Position numbers and translations under genes: made by a program. A DNA stretch of 64,000 bases from positions 2,790,001 to 2,854,000 of the forward strand of contig NZ_CP170485.1 of NCBI RefSeq assembly GCF_052055585.1, written 5' to 3'. Position 1 is the stretch's first letter; every line of letters starts with the position of its first letter. The DNA is from Oceanicaulis sp052055585. Lineage in GTDB: Bacteria > Pseudomonadota > Alphaproteobacteria > Caulobacterales > Maricaulaceae. Below the pieces are notes generated by a model. That model was not told the origin of the DNA, did not search any database, and was given only the letters and a program-made list of their open reading frames with translations. Shown here one piece after another: positions 26,684 through 35,959 of this stretch.

Positions 26684-29302
26684 CTAGTAGGAAATGCCGA
26701 AGCGAATTCCGTAGGTGCGCGGGCGCATCACGGTGACGCGCTCGCGATCGTTGACGAAGTTGTTGGCCAGCTCGGCGTTCTCGTTAGTCACATTGTCCAC
26801 GTAGAACTCCGCGCTCCAGTTGTCCGACGTCAGACCCGTACGCAGGCCCAGCGTGGCGTAGCTGTCCACGTCGATCGCGTTGATCTCGATGATGTCGGAC
26901 CGGCTGTCGCTGGAATAGATCACCTGACCCTGAACGTGAGCGGTCCAGGCGTTCTGCAGCTGCCATTCATAACGCGCACGCGCATTGAGCTGCAGGCTCG
27001 GCGCATAGGCCAGCTCTTCCCCCACGACCACATCGTCGGTCGGGGTCAGCACTTCGGTGATCTCGGAATCGAGCATGGAGAAGGCGCCCGACACTGTCAG
27101 CCCCGGCACATCCGCCGGCGCCCAGGTGACATCACCCTCAATGCCCATGATCTCGGCGTCTGCGGCGTTATCAGAGAAGAACAGGTTCACGATCGACGGA
27201 TCGAAGATCGTCGTCTGCAGGTCCTCGATCTCCACGAAGAAGGCATTGCCGTTAAAGCGCAGCTGATCTTCAAAGAGGTCGAGTTTCCAGCCCAGCTCGT
27301 AATTGGTCAGCTCATCGGAATCGATCGCGAACGGCACGGTATAGCCATTCGGTCCCGGCGCGCCGCCCGGACGGTTCAGCAGACCCGGACGGAAACCTTC
27401 CGAATACGTGGCGTACAGCAGAACGCCTGCAGCCGGGGTCCAGGTTCCGGTGAACTTGAAGATGGCGCCGTCGGTTGCAGCCACATCGGGAGCCCGCGCG
27501 GCGTTGAAGATCTGCTGGGCCTGCGACTGGCTGAGCAGCGGATCGATCGCCATGATGTCGGCGATGGACTGGGTGTCGTTATAGGTGATGTGGCGGCTGG
27601 TGTCGCAGGTGCCGCGGAAGGTGTACTCGCCATCGCCATTGTAAAGATCGGAGATGTCGGTGCCGAACGCGTTCGCGTCGGTCCCGCCCGAGTTACAGAA
27701 GGACGCGTTGGCGCTGCCCGCGAGATCCACTTCGATGTCGTAGTACCGCGCGCCAGCGGTGACAGCGAACACGCCCGGCACGAGATCATAGCTCACCTCG
27801 CCGAACAGACCCATCTGCTCGTCGGTGCGCTTGACGTCATTGCGGAAGATCACGCCTTCAGGGAACGGCCCCGGATCAGAGGTGAAACCCGTGGTGAACG
27901 GGAAGTTCGGCGCGAACGGACCGAACGGGTCCGCATCGATCATGCCGTAATAGGTGAAGTCGTTGCGTTCCTCGACTTCGGTGTGGGAGTAGAAACCACC
28001 CGCCGTCACGCGCAGACGTTCTGATTGCGGCGTGTTGAAGCGCAGCTCGTGGCTCTCGACCTGAGTGTTGGTGGTGGAATCCACCAGCGATTGCGGGCTG
28101 TAGCAAGTGCCCGACGGGGCGGCGGCGCCCGGATAGGTCACAGAGCCTTCGCAAGTGTAGTACGGGAAGTACTGACCCACGAACATGTACTCGGTGTAGT
28201 CGATGATCTGGTCGGTATCACGATCGGTGAACGCACCGGTATAGACCACGTCCAGCATCGCGACCCGGCCTTCCAGCGTCCAGGCGGCGTTGACGAAGTC
28301 ATCCTGCAGCGTCTCGTCGGAATAACGCGAGACTTCATAGTCATCCAGATCCGGATCCTGGAAGAACACGCCATCAGAATCGAGCTGCTGGCTCATCGCC
28401 GAAACGGTCAGCCGCCAGTCATCATTGAACTCGTAGCGACCCGAAATGCGGAAGCCCGAATAGGTGGTGTCGTTGAAGTCATCCTCGACCAGCGCGGCGT
28501 TATCCGCATCGATAAAGGTGACGGCGGACAGGTCGGCGCCAGCCTGGAAGCCTGCGCGACGCGCGCTGACCGGCACGCCATTGGCGCGCACCGTGCCTTC
28601 AGGGCGGAAGCGCGCGGATTCAGACGTGTTCACCGTGCCCTGGACGTTATCGATATAACCGCCCTGCTGATCCCAGAAGCCCACCAGACGCAGCGCGAAA
28701 TTCTCGCCCACTGGCAGGTTGACCATGGCGTCGGTCTTGTAGCTGGCTTCGCCGCCTTCGGTGAAGGACAGGCCGAAATTGGCCGCCGCTTCATAAAGGC
28801 CGATGGCCGGCTTGTTGGTGATCATGCGCACGGTGCCGGCCTGCGAAGACGCGCCAAACAGGGTGCCTTGCGGCCCGGGCAGCACTTCCACGCGCTCAAG
28901 GTCAACCGCATAGACATCCAGATTACGACCCGGCTGCGCCAGCGGCTGCTCATCAAGATAGAAGGCCACGTTCGGAGCGAGGCCCGCAACGCCCGCCGTG
29001 GTCATGTTCGGCGTGGTGGAGGCGATGCCGCGGATATAGATGGTGTTCTGGCCCGGCCCGCTGCCGCCGGCGGTCACGCCGGGAAGCTGGACCAGATAGT
29101 CCGCGAACACGTCCACATCGAGTTCTTCAAGATCATTTGCGCCAATCGCGGAAACGGCGACAGGAATGTCCTGGGAATCCTGTTCGGTCTTGGTGGCGGT
29201 GACGACAATACGATCCACCTGCGCCATTGCGGCGCCGCTCATGGCCACACCCATGGCCGCGGACAACATGGTGCTGGCGAGAACCCGGTTCTTGAGACCC
29301 AT
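26684..29302 (-). CDS. TonB-dependent outer-membrane receptor
   Basis: 872 residues from ATG 29302 (MGLKNRVLAS, preceded by TTAAAG). Signal peptide about 1-28 ending AAMAQ. The TonB box region is VDRIVVTATKTEQDS. A plug domain to about residue 165 follows, with LPGVTAGGSGPGQNTIYIRGIA and VEVLPGPQGTLFGASSQAGT, then a 22-strand barrel ending RTYGIRFGISY with a terminal aromatic. No STN domain, so transport without FecR signalling is expected. It has only distant similarity to the receptor pair at 31-38 kb. The downstream sulfotransferase and BetT-like genes suggest a shared but unidentified substrate. Confidence 0.94.
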   Translation of the reverse strand: MGLKNRVLASTMLSAAMGVAMSGAAMAQVDRIVVTATKTEQDSQDIPVAVSAIGANDLEELDVDVFADYLVQLPGVTAGGSGPGQNTIYIRGIASTTPNMTTAGVAGLAPNVAFYLDEQPLAQPGRNLDVYAVDLERVEVLPGPQGTLFGASSQAGTVRMITNKPAIGLYEAAANFGLSFTEGGEASYKTDAMVNLPVGENFALRLVGFWDQQGGYIDNVQGTVNTSESARFRPEGTVRANGVPVSARRAGFQAGADLSAVTFIDADNAALVEDDFNDTTYSGFRISGRYEFNDDWRLTVSAMSQQLDSDGVFFQDPDLDDYEVSRYSDETLQDDFVNAAWTLEGRVAMLDVVYTGAFTDRDTDQIIDYTEYMFVGQYFPYYTCEGSVTYPGAAAPSGTCYSPQSLVDSTTNTQVESHELRFNTPQSERLRVTAGGFYSHTEVEERNDFTYYGMIDADPFGPFAPNFPFTTGFTSDPGPFPEGVIFRNDVKRTDEQMGLFGEVSYDLVPGVFAVTAGARYYDIEVDLAGSANASFCNSGGTDANAFGTDISDLYNGDGEYTFRGTCDTSRHITYNDTQSIADIMAIDPLLSQSQAQQIFNAARAPDVAATDGAIFKFTGTWTPAAGVLLYATYSEGFRPGLLNRPGGAPGPNGYTVPFAIDSDELTNYELGWKLDLFEDQLRFNGNAFFVEIEDLQTTIFDPSIVNLFFSDNAADAEIMGIEGDVTWAPADVPGLTVSGAFSMLDSEITEVLTPTDDVVVGEELAYAPSLQLNARARYEWQLQNAWTAHVQGQVIYSSDSRSDIIEINAIDVDSYATLGLRTGLTSDNWSAEFYVDNVTNENAELANNFVNDRERVTVMRPRTYGIRFGISY

Positions 29303-29654
29303 CTTTAAGCGCTCCGATTGTTTATGATTGCTCCGATGTAAACAAAGCATTCCGCACTGACCAGCCATGCTTTCGCCACAAAGCTTTTGCGGCGCACAAA
29401 ATCGGGCCCACAGAGCAGACCCAACTCAGATTAACAGTTTTATTACAGGGTGATATTGGAAAATGTTGTTGAAAAACAACACCTGAAAAGCGTTTCCGGA
29501 ACGCTGCTCCTTGCCCGGCGCGCGCCACATTCTTCATTCGTATTGAAATGATGAGGAGCGCGCATCTTCAACAAGATATTTCGAACTCTGAGCTTTGACC
29601 ACCGCTCTGCGAACCCCGGTACCCCTCACCCCCCATTTTTGGCATAACAGCGCC
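29303..29654. promoter_or_regulatory. AT-richer divergent promoter region with a direct repeat and an inverted repeat
   Basis: This 352-bp gap separates the divergent TonB receptor and trhO genes and is clearly AT-richer than its flanks. GCTCCGAT occurs twice, at 29311-29318 and 29330-29337, a 19-bp period, just before the receptor's ribosome-binding site. TGTTGTT-GAAA-AACAACA (29464-29481) is a perfect 7-bp inverted repeat in the middle of the gap. No reading frame here looks like a gene. The repeats may be regulator sites for the receptor. Confidence 0.5.
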
Positions 29655-30593
29655 ATGAGCCAGTTCCGCGTCGCCGCCCTTTACAAATTCACACCGCTGC
29701 TAGCCGACAAGGCGCTGCAGGACCATTTGCTAAGCGCCTGTCACGCGCACGGCGTCATGGGAACGCTGCTGATCGCCCGCGAAGGCATCAACGGCACGAT
29801 TGCAGGCTCGCCGGACGGCATCGAGGCCGTGCTGAATGTGATCCGCGCCCTGCCCGGTTGCGCCGATATCGAGCACAAGGATTCCTTCGCCAGCGAGCAG
29901 CCCTTCCTGCGCATGAAAGTGCGACTCAAGAAGGAGATCGTGACCCTTGGAGTGGAAGGCGTGGATCCGACCCGCGCCGTGGGCTCCTATGTGGAGCCTA
30001 AAGACTGGAATGATCTGATCAGCGCGCCGGACGTCGTCACCATCGATACGCGTAACGCCTATGAAGTGCGCATCGGCCAGTTCAAGGGCGCGGTCGATCC
30101 TGAAACCACGAGCTTCCGTGAGTTTCCGGACTGGTTTCGCAAGTTCCGCGAGACCCGGCCCAATGCCCGTATCGCCATGTATTGCACCGGCGGTATTCGC
30201 TGCGAGAAATCGACCGCCTTCGCCCTCGCTGAAGGCCTTGATGAGGTCTACCACCTCAAGGGCGGCATCCTGAAATATCTCGAGACCGTGCCCGAGGAAG
30301 AGAGCCTGTGGGAAGGCGAGTGCTTCGTCTTTGACCGGCGCGTCGCTGTGGGTCACGGCCTGAAGGAAGGCGATTACACGACCTGCCATGCCTGCCGCGA
30401 GCCGCTGGGCCCGGAAGACCTCAAATCGGAGTTCTTCACCCCCGGCGTCAGCTGCCCGCACTGCCATGAGGCGCGCACCGAAGAACAACGCCAGCGCTAT
30501 GCCGAACGCCAGCGTCAGGAAGCCGCCGCCGCACAACGCGGGGAACGCCATCTGGGTGCGGTGCTCGACACGCAGACCCGACCGGATGACTGA
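29655..30593 (+). CDS. trhO: tRNA uridine-34 hydroxylase TrhO (rhodanese domain, YceA family)
   Basis: 312 residues from ATG 29655, where the conserved MSQFRVAALYKF begins; an in-frame start 60 bases earlier adds an atypical leader. The N-terminal UPF0176 domain is about 1-95. The rhodanese domain is about 120-215 with active-site loop CTGGIRCEKS (Cys177 and Cys183). A C-terminal Cys cluster (CHACREPLGPEDL, then SCPHCH) probably binds zinc. TrhO hydroxylates U34 in certain tRNAs on the way to 5-carboxymethoxy or methoxyuridine. It overlaps the GST gene by eight bases. Confidence 0.93.
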   Translation: MSQFRVAALYKFTPLLADKALQDHLLSACHAHGVMGTLLIAREGINGTIAGSPDGIEAVLNVIRALPGCADIEHKDSFASEQPFLRMKVRLKKEIVTLGVEGVDPTRAVGSYVEPKDWNDLISAPDVVTIDTRNAYEVRIGQFKGAVDPETTSFREFPDWFRKFRETRPNARIAMYCTGGIRCEKSTAFALAEGLDEVYHLKGGILKYLETVPEEESLWEGECFVFDRRVAVGHGLKEGDYTTCHACREPLGPEDLKSEFFTPGVSCPHCHEARTEEQRQRYAERQRQEAAAAQRGERHLGAVLDTQTRPDD

Positions 30594-31221
30594 GCCCAAG
30601 CCCATCCTCTATTCCTTCCGCCGTTGCCCCTATGCGATGCGCGGCCGCATGGCGCTGGACGCCTCGGGCCTGGACATCGAGCACCGCGAAATCCTTCTCA
30701 AGGACAAGCCTGCCGAGATGCTGGCCGCTTCGCCCAAGGGCACGGTGCCCGTGGTCGTGCTGCCGGACGGGCGCGTGATCGAGGAAAGCCTTGATGTCAT
30801 GCTCTGGGCGCTGGAACAGAACGATCCCGAAAACTGGCTGTCGCCCCCCTCGGGGGAGCAGGCGGAGATGGAGGCGCTGATCGCCGCCAATGACGGTCCG
30901 TTCAAGCATCATCTGGATCGCTACAAGTATGACACGCGTTATGACGGGGCTGTGGCGGACGACCACCGCGACGCCGCCAGCGACCATCTGAACGCCCTGG
31001 AAGACCGCCTCAGCAGGACGGACCAACTCCTCGGCGACGCCCCCTGCCTCGCCGATATCGCGGTGTTCCCTTTTGTGCGTCAGTTCGCCAACACTGATCG
31101 CGACTGGTTTGACGCCCAGCCCTGGCCAAACCTGCAACGCTGGCTCAACGGGCATCTGACCTCGGAGCGGTTCACGCGGATCATGCAAAAGCACGACCTG
31201 TTCGTCTCGTCCGGAACCTGA
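30586..31221 (+). CDS. Glutathione S-transferase family protein
   Basis: 211 residues from ATG 30586, inside the end of trhO. The thioredoxin-fold half starts PILYSFRRCPYAMRGRMAL, with Cys14 in a CPYA motif like glutaredoxin 2 and omega-type GSTs. GTVPVVVLPDG carries the cis-Pro, and VIEESLDVMLWAL the Glu-Ser glutathione contact. The C-terminal half is helical with CLADIAVFPFVRQFAN. Probably a cytosolic thiol transferase. Coupling to trhO is suggested by the overlap; a functional link is unknown. Confidence 0.9.
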   Translation: MTEPKPILYSFRRCPYAMRGRMALDASGLDIEHREILLKDKPAEMLAASPKGTVPVVVLPDGRVIEESLDVMLWALEQNDPENWLSPPSGEQAEMEALIAANDGPFKHHLDRYKYDTRYDGAVADDHRDAASDHLNALEDRLSRTDQLLGDAPCLADIAVFPFVRQFANTDRDWFDAQPWPNLQRWLNGHLTSERFTRIMQKHDLFVSSGT

Positions 31222-31232
31222 GCTCGCCCGCT

Positions 31233-33557
31233 CTAGAACCGGCCCTGAAGCTCGATGCCGATTGATCTGGGACGGGGGCGCGACGCCTCGCCCGTTACAG
31301 CGGCCACCGTGTAGAGCGCCCCGTCCTCATTGCCGAGATTGCGCGCAAAGACCGTAAGCGCAAAGCGGTCGCTCTCGATCCCGAACCGTCCGTTCACCAG
31401 CAAAATCTCGTCGCTTGGCGCATAGATCGTATAGGCCGGATTGGTCCGGCTGGACGTGAAATTCATATCGAGCCGCGCCGAGATCGCATGATCGCTCGAG
31501 ATCGGCCGGATGTAATCCAGCGACGCGCTCGCGGTCCATTCAGGCACCATTTCCGGCGCGCTGCCCGCCACGATGGGCGAACCGGGTACGTCGCTCTCAT
31601 ACTCGGCATTGATATAGGACACGCCGAGATTGGCGGTCACGGTCTGGCTGAGGCTTTGACCCAGAGAGACTTCCACGCCGCGCGAGACAATCGAATCCGC
31701 GCTGGCCAGCCCGCTGAGCGTATCGGTGAGTTCAAACCGGCTCGCCGGATCCGTCCACTGGCTGGCGTACACCGCCCCCTGAAGCTGGGTGCGCCCCGAG
31801 AACAGGGACAGTTTGGCGCCCAGCTCACCGGACCAGAGGCTATCGGGCTCCAGCGTTTCAGGCAGATCAAGACCCAGAGATTGCGCCACCAGAAGCGAGG
31901 ACAGCGGCTGGGACTGCCCGCCGCGTCCGCCCCGCGCAATACTGGCGTAAAAGAGGGCGTTGTCGCGCGGCTCATAGCTCAGGATGAACCGCGGCAGCAC
32001 CAGAGAATTGCGATCCTCGATCCGGTTCTGACCGGACAGGCCCTGAACGCTGTCCTCCCCTTCATAGACATAGCTTGACGTGAAATAGCGCAGCCCCGCC
32101 GCCAGGCTGAAGGTCCGGGTCAGCTGATAGTCGAAATCGGCGAACAGGGCGTGCTCATGACGGATCAGATGATCATCGGTATCCAGCCCCAGCGCCAGCG
32201 CCTGGACATGTTCGTCCCGGACCGCCCGGCGATAGTAATACCCGCCCGTCCAGCTCAGGCGGGACGGCGCCTGACGCGTTACCAGAAGCTCGTGTGTCTC
32301 CACTTCCAGCCCGATATCAATGTCGTAGAGCTGGTCGGACAGAAAAGAAATACGGTCATAGGCAAAGTCGTTATGGCCAAAATTATAGCTGATCTCATGG
32401 CCTTCGACCTCCAGCGCCACCCCGGCGGAGACCTGGTCATAGGACTGCTCGGCCGGCACATTGGTGCGGGTGCGCCCGTCTTCATCCGCGCTGGCGCTGG
32501 CCGCATTCGTGCGATCGTTGGACCAGATCGCGACATCAACGGTCAGCGCCTCGATCGGGGTGACGCGCAAGCGCGCGCGATAAGTGACAGAGTCCACATC
32601 ATTGACGTTATTGGCCTCGTCCGCATCGATCCAGCCGGCCCGATGATCGTCCATCGCCACCAGACGCAAGGCGGCGACATTGTCCACCAGCGGAATATTG
32701 GCCATGGCGCGCACGCCATGACTGACCGAGCCGCCCTGGGTGGCCTGGGTCCAGACTTCGCCCAGACCTTCATAGGTTTCAGGGTCGGGTGCGCGCGTGA
32801 TGATGCGCACCGTGCCGCCCAGCGAGCCCTCGCCAAACAGCGTGCCCTGAGGTCCACGCAAGACCTCGACCCGTTCCAGATCAAAGGGTTGGACATTGGG
32901 GTTCCACGGCACGGACACGCCGGAGAAGGGGACATTGTCGAGATAATAGCTGTTGGCGTTGCCGCCCAGCGAGGTCCCGATGCCGCGAATGGCCAGTTGC
33001 TGGAAGACCGTGTCCGAGCTGACCGAGACGCCTGGGGAATACTGGATGAAATCGGAGATCTCGAGCGCGGTCAGCCGGTCGATCTCAGATTGGGAGAACG
33101 CCGTGACCGCAACGGGCGTATTCTGCAGATCCTCGACCCGTCGGCGCGCTGTCACCACCATCACGTCCACTTCGTCCCGGGGCTGAACAGGCCCATCCTG
33201 AACGGGACGAACAACGGGCGTCGCCGGGGGCCGCGGATCAGACGTCGTGAGGGAGACCACAAACACCCCGGACTCAGTCCGGCTGTACTCCGCGCCCGTG
33301 CCTTCGAGAATCGCTCTGAGCGCAGCCTCGGGCGCAAGCCCGTCCGGGATCGGGTTGGCGGTCAGATGCGCCAGGTCTTGAGGCGAGAAGAGGATGCTGA
33401 CACCGGTTCGCTCAGCAAATGCCGACAGGGCGTCGTTCATTGGTCGGGACGGTGAGCTGTCATCATTCGCCCAGGCAGAGGCCGCAGACATCAGACAGCT
33501 GGCGATAATCGCCAGCAGCCCGTGAACATGCGGTCTGAGACTCCCCTGTCCCGACAT
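31233..33557 (-). CDS. TonB-dependent receptor with N-terminal STN signalling domain
   Basis: 774 residues from ATG 33557 (GGGAG upstream). Signal peptide about 1-30 (SAASAWA). STN domain about 38-105 (MNDALSAFAERTGVSILFSPQDL, then LRAILEGTGAEYSRTESG), the part that contacts FecR-type anti-sigma factors. Then a TonB box (VDVMVVTARRR), a plug (LAIRGIGTSLGGNANSYYLD) and a barrel ending IGIELQGRF. It is closely similar along its length to the receptor at 35959-38037, which lacks STN. It is the last gene of the sigma/anti-sigma/receptor/peptidase block and is probably the signalling member of the pair. Confidence 0.93.
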   Translation of the reverse strand: MSGQGSLRPHVHGLLAIIASCLMSAASAWANDDSSPSRPMNDALSAFAERTGVSILFSPQDLAHLTANPIPDGLAPEAALRAILEGTGAEYSRTESGVFVVSLTTSDPRPPATPVVRPVQDGPVQPRDEVDVMVVTARRRVEDLQNTPVAVTAFSQSEIDRLTALEISDFIQYSPGVSVSSDTVFQQLAIRGIGTSLGGNANSYYLDNVPFSGVSVPWNPNVQPFDLERVEVLRGPQGTLFGEGSLGGTVRIITRAPDPETYEGLGEVWTQATQGGSVSHGVRAMANIPLVDNVAALRLVAMDDHRAGWIDADEANNVNDVDSVTYRARLRVTPIEALTVDVAIWSNDRTNAASASADEDGRTRTNVPAEQSYDQVSAGVALEVEGHEISYNFGHNDFAYDRISFLSDQLYDIDIGLEVETHELLVTRQAPSRLSWTGGYYYRRAVRDEHVQALALGLDTDDHLIRHEHALFADFDYQLTRTFSLAAGLRYFTSSYVYEGEDSVQGLSGQNRIEDRNSLVLPRFILSYEPRDNALFYASIARGGRGGQSQPLSSLLVAQSLGLDLPETLEPDSLWSGELGAKLSLFSGRTQLQGAVYASQWTDPASRFELTDTLSGLASADSIVSRGVEVSLGQSLSQTVTANLGVSYINAEYESDVPGSPIVAGSAPEMVPEWTASASLDYIRPISSDHAISARLDMNFTSSRTNPAYTIYAPSDEILLVNGRFGIESDRFALTVFARNLGNEDGALYTVAAVTGEASRPRPRSIGIELQGRF

Positions 33558-33713
33558 GGGCTGACGCTCCCGTCCTCCTGCCCTCTCTGTCACCGGCGAC
33601 GCCGGCGCCTCAAGCGTGTGACTGTCCTACACTTCCGGGTCTTGAATAAAGCTTGCTCAAGCAGTCAGAGCCGTTTGCACGCCCCCTCGGGGAGACGCGC
33701 CCCGCTCAAGGTT

Positions 33714-33743
33714 GATCCGGCCTTCCCGAAGGAAGGCCGGATC
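33714..33743 (-). terminator. Terminator hairpin after the prolyl oligopeptidase gene
   Basis: GATCCGGCCTTCC (33714-33726) and GGAAGGCCGGATC (33731-33743) form a perfect 13-bp stem closed by a CGAA loop, 53 bases past the peptidase stop on the minus strand. The 239-bp gap 33558-33796 between peptidase and STN receptor otherwise shows no gene. The receptor therefore probably has its own promoter in the rest of the gap. Confidence 0.75.
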
Positions 33744-33796
33744 GTCTTGCCCCAGACCCTGGAGATTTTAGAGCCTGGAACGGGGGCTCGGAACCT

Positions 33797-35959
33797 CTAG
33801 CGGTCTTCGTCCATGATCGATTGCATCAGGAACACGCCCTGCATCGCCACGAGGCGAGCCTTGGAGCGCAGATCCGATGCCCCGCCATGTCCGCCGGTCT
33901 GGTTCTCGTAGTAGAGAACCGGCTGACCGGCGTCTTCGAGCCGGGCGGCGAACTTGCGGGCATGGGCCGGGTGAACCCGGTCATCACGCGTCGAAGTGTA
34001 AACCAGCGCAGGCGGGTAGTCCGCCGACGCATCTATGTTGTGGAAGGGTGAGTATGCGAGCAGGGCCGCACGTTCGCTCTCCACTTCCGGACGACCATAC
34101 TCGGTCACCCAGGTCCGGCCTGACAGCATCTGGTCAAACCGCATCATGTCGGTCAGCGGCACGCCGCTGATGATGCCGCCGAACAGGTCCGGACGCTGGG
34201 TGAGCAGGGTCGCCGCCAGCAAGCCGCCATTGGAGGCGCCATAGAAGCCGACATCTCCCGCCCGGGTGTAGCCGCGCGCGATCAGATCATTGATCACGGC
34301 GTACATGTCATCAAACGAGCGCTGATTGTTCGGGGCCACCGCCTGGTCATGCCAGTCGGGACCGAACGCGCCGCCGCCGCGAATGGCGGGAACCACATAG
34401 ATGCCGCCAGCTTCCAGCCAGGGCGCCGCCATCAGCGAGTTGTCGCCCAGATTGAAATAGGCCGGGGTCATGGTGATGCCGAAACCGCCATAGGCGTGCA
34501 TCATCACCGGATACGGTCCCTCCAGCGTTTCAGGACCAACGAGATAGTACGGGATCTCGACGCCATCATCCGCCGTCGCCCAGAACTGCTGGACGGCGAA
34601 CCCGTCTGCATCCATCACCGTCTCGGCCGGGCGATCCGCCGCCTGAAGCCCCACTTCGCCCACAAGGGCTGAAGTCGGCGGGGTCAGATAGCTCTGATAC
34701 TCAACCAGCGCCGTATCACCGGCGACGCCGCGCACTTCAACACTGGAGAATTGCGGCAGCTGATACTCGATCAACGACCAGGCGCCATCGGTTTCCGGGC
34801 AAGCCTTGATCAGCTGGCCCTGTACGTTGTGCAGCGCTTCCATGTAGACGCAATGCGCCCCGCTGGAGATGCCGCTGACCGTGCCCTGCGCACCCGGATC
34901 AAAGACCCGAGACAGGGTTCCGCCATTCGTCAGGTCCAGCGCGATGACTTCACCCGCGCCAATGCTTTCACCGGCGAACTCCACATCCCGGTCCACCAGG
35001 CCCACCATGTGTCCGGCCACATGAGCCGGATAGGGGAAGCTGGTCAGGGGCGGAGTGGCGACCGCTTCAACCTCACCCGCAGCCGAGACGAGATTATAGC
35101 GAATATCGTCAAAACTGTGCGCATTGCCGACCCAGATGGCGCGGCCTTCAGGCATGTCGACGACATCGGTGTAAAGCAGGATGGTATCCGGATCGCGCGG
35201 GAAGACTTCACGCGCCGCATTCCGATCCGCGCCGCGGCTCCACACATCGACCGTCACCGGCCAGCCGGCGCCGGACACATCCTCAGGCGCTTCCTGACCA
35301 CCGACCACCGCCAGGGTGTCGATGTCGATCCAGTAGGCATAAACCCGCGCAATGTCGGTGGTTTCAAAACCACCGGGCACGAAGTCGCCGGTTTCAAGAT
35401 CAATCTCGCGGACAATGCCCGCATCACTGCCCTGATAGGAGAAGCGGATCAGGCAACGGCCCGGCTCGGTCGGAGCGCAATTGAGGCCCGACCCCATGAA
35501 GTTGCTGAACGGGTGCGGGACATAGTCCTCGGTGTCCAGACGCTCGGCGAAGTCAAAGGCCACGGTCCAGTCTTCTCCACCGGACAGGAACGCGTCCTGG
35601 GACATGCTTTCAAGCCGCCCAAGACCGCCGCTCGACGGCGTGAACATCCGGTAGATGCGCCCATCATGGGGGTAGAACCCGCCCGACAGCGGATCGCTCT
35701 GCCCGGACTGGGAGAACCGCTCCACCATCGCTTCAAAGCGCGGGTCTGCAGACAGGGTGCTGACCGTCTGGTCAGACTGGCTGCTGGCCCAGTTCAGGGG
35801 AGCGTCCCCTTCGATATCCTCAAGCCACAGATAGGCCTCGTCTGGTTGGTCGCCCCCTGAGGGGGCGACCGTTTCAGACTCAGGCGTCTGCAGGCTCAGG
35901 GCGAAACCCGCCGGCACGCATAGGGCGGCCGTCAGGAGTGCAAGAGCCGTTTTGCGCAT
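33797..35959 (-). CDS. Secreted/periplasmic prolyl oligopeptidase (S9A family)
   Basis: 720 residues with a signal peptide (about 1-22). DEAYLWLEDIEGDAPLNWA is the characteristic S9A entry before the beta-propeller (about 70-420). The alpha/beta-hydrolase domain has the nucleophile in YGASNGGLLAA (Ser576), Asp659/660 in STRDDRVHPAH and His691 in GGHGG. It cleaves short peptides after proline. The start codon shares one base with the receptor stop (TGATG), so it is translationally coupled to the receptor, suggesting it digests the imported peptide. A perfect hairpin lies inside its 5' coding region. The propeller-rich S9A form differs from known lasso-peptide isopeptidases. Confidence 0.93.
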   Translation of the reverse strand: MRKTALALLTAALCVPAGFALSLQTPESETVAPSGGDQPDEAYLWLEDIEGDAPLNWASSQSDQTVSTLSADPRFEAMVERFSQSGQSDPLSGGFYPHDGRIYRMFTPSSGGLGRLESMSQDAFLSGGEDWTVAFDFAERLDTEDYVPHPFSNFMGSGLNCAPTEPGRCLIRFSYQGSDAGIVREIDLETGDFVPGGFETTDIARVYAYWIDIDTLAVVGGQEAPEDVSGAGWPVTVDVWSRGADRNAAREVFPRDPDTILLYTDVVDMPEGRAIWVGNAHSFDDIRYNLVSAAGEVEAVATPPLTSFPYPAHVAGHMVGLVDRDVEFAGESIGAGEVIALDLTNGGTLSRVFDPGAQGTVSGISSGAHCVYMEALHNVQGQLIKACPETDGAWSLIEYQLPQFSSVEVRGVAGDTALVEYQSYLTPPTSALVGEVGLQAADRPAETVMDADGFAVQQFWATADDGVEIPYYLVGPETLEGPYPVMMHAYGGFGITMTPAYFNLGDNSLMAAPWLEAGGIYVVPAIRGGGAFGPDWHDQAVAPNNQRSFDDMYAVINDLIARGYTRAGDVGFYGASNGGLLAATLLTQRPDLFGGIISGVPLTDMMRFDQMLSGRTWVTEYGRPEVESERAALLAYSPFHNIDASADYPPALVYTSTRDDRVHPAHARKFAARLEDAGQPVLYYENQTGGHGGASDLRSKARLVAMQGVFLMQSIMDEDR
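35848..35870. other. Perfect hairpin inside the 5' coding region of the peptidase gene
   Basis: GGTCGCCCCC-TGA-GGGGGCGACC, a 10-bp GC-rich stem with a 3-base loop, starts about 90 bases into the coding sequence. It encodes part of the linker after the signal peptide (VAPSGGDQ). No T-run follows on either strand. It may slow ribosomes or polymerase and lower peptidase expression relative to the receptor; this is inference. Confidence 0.6.

Noticed and set aside
33558..33796. Possible small lasso-peptide precursor gene near the receptors and peptidase
   Set aside because: No short frame with a start signal and a leader-core pattern was found here or in the other gaps of 31-43 kb. No B- or C-type maturation genes are present in the window.
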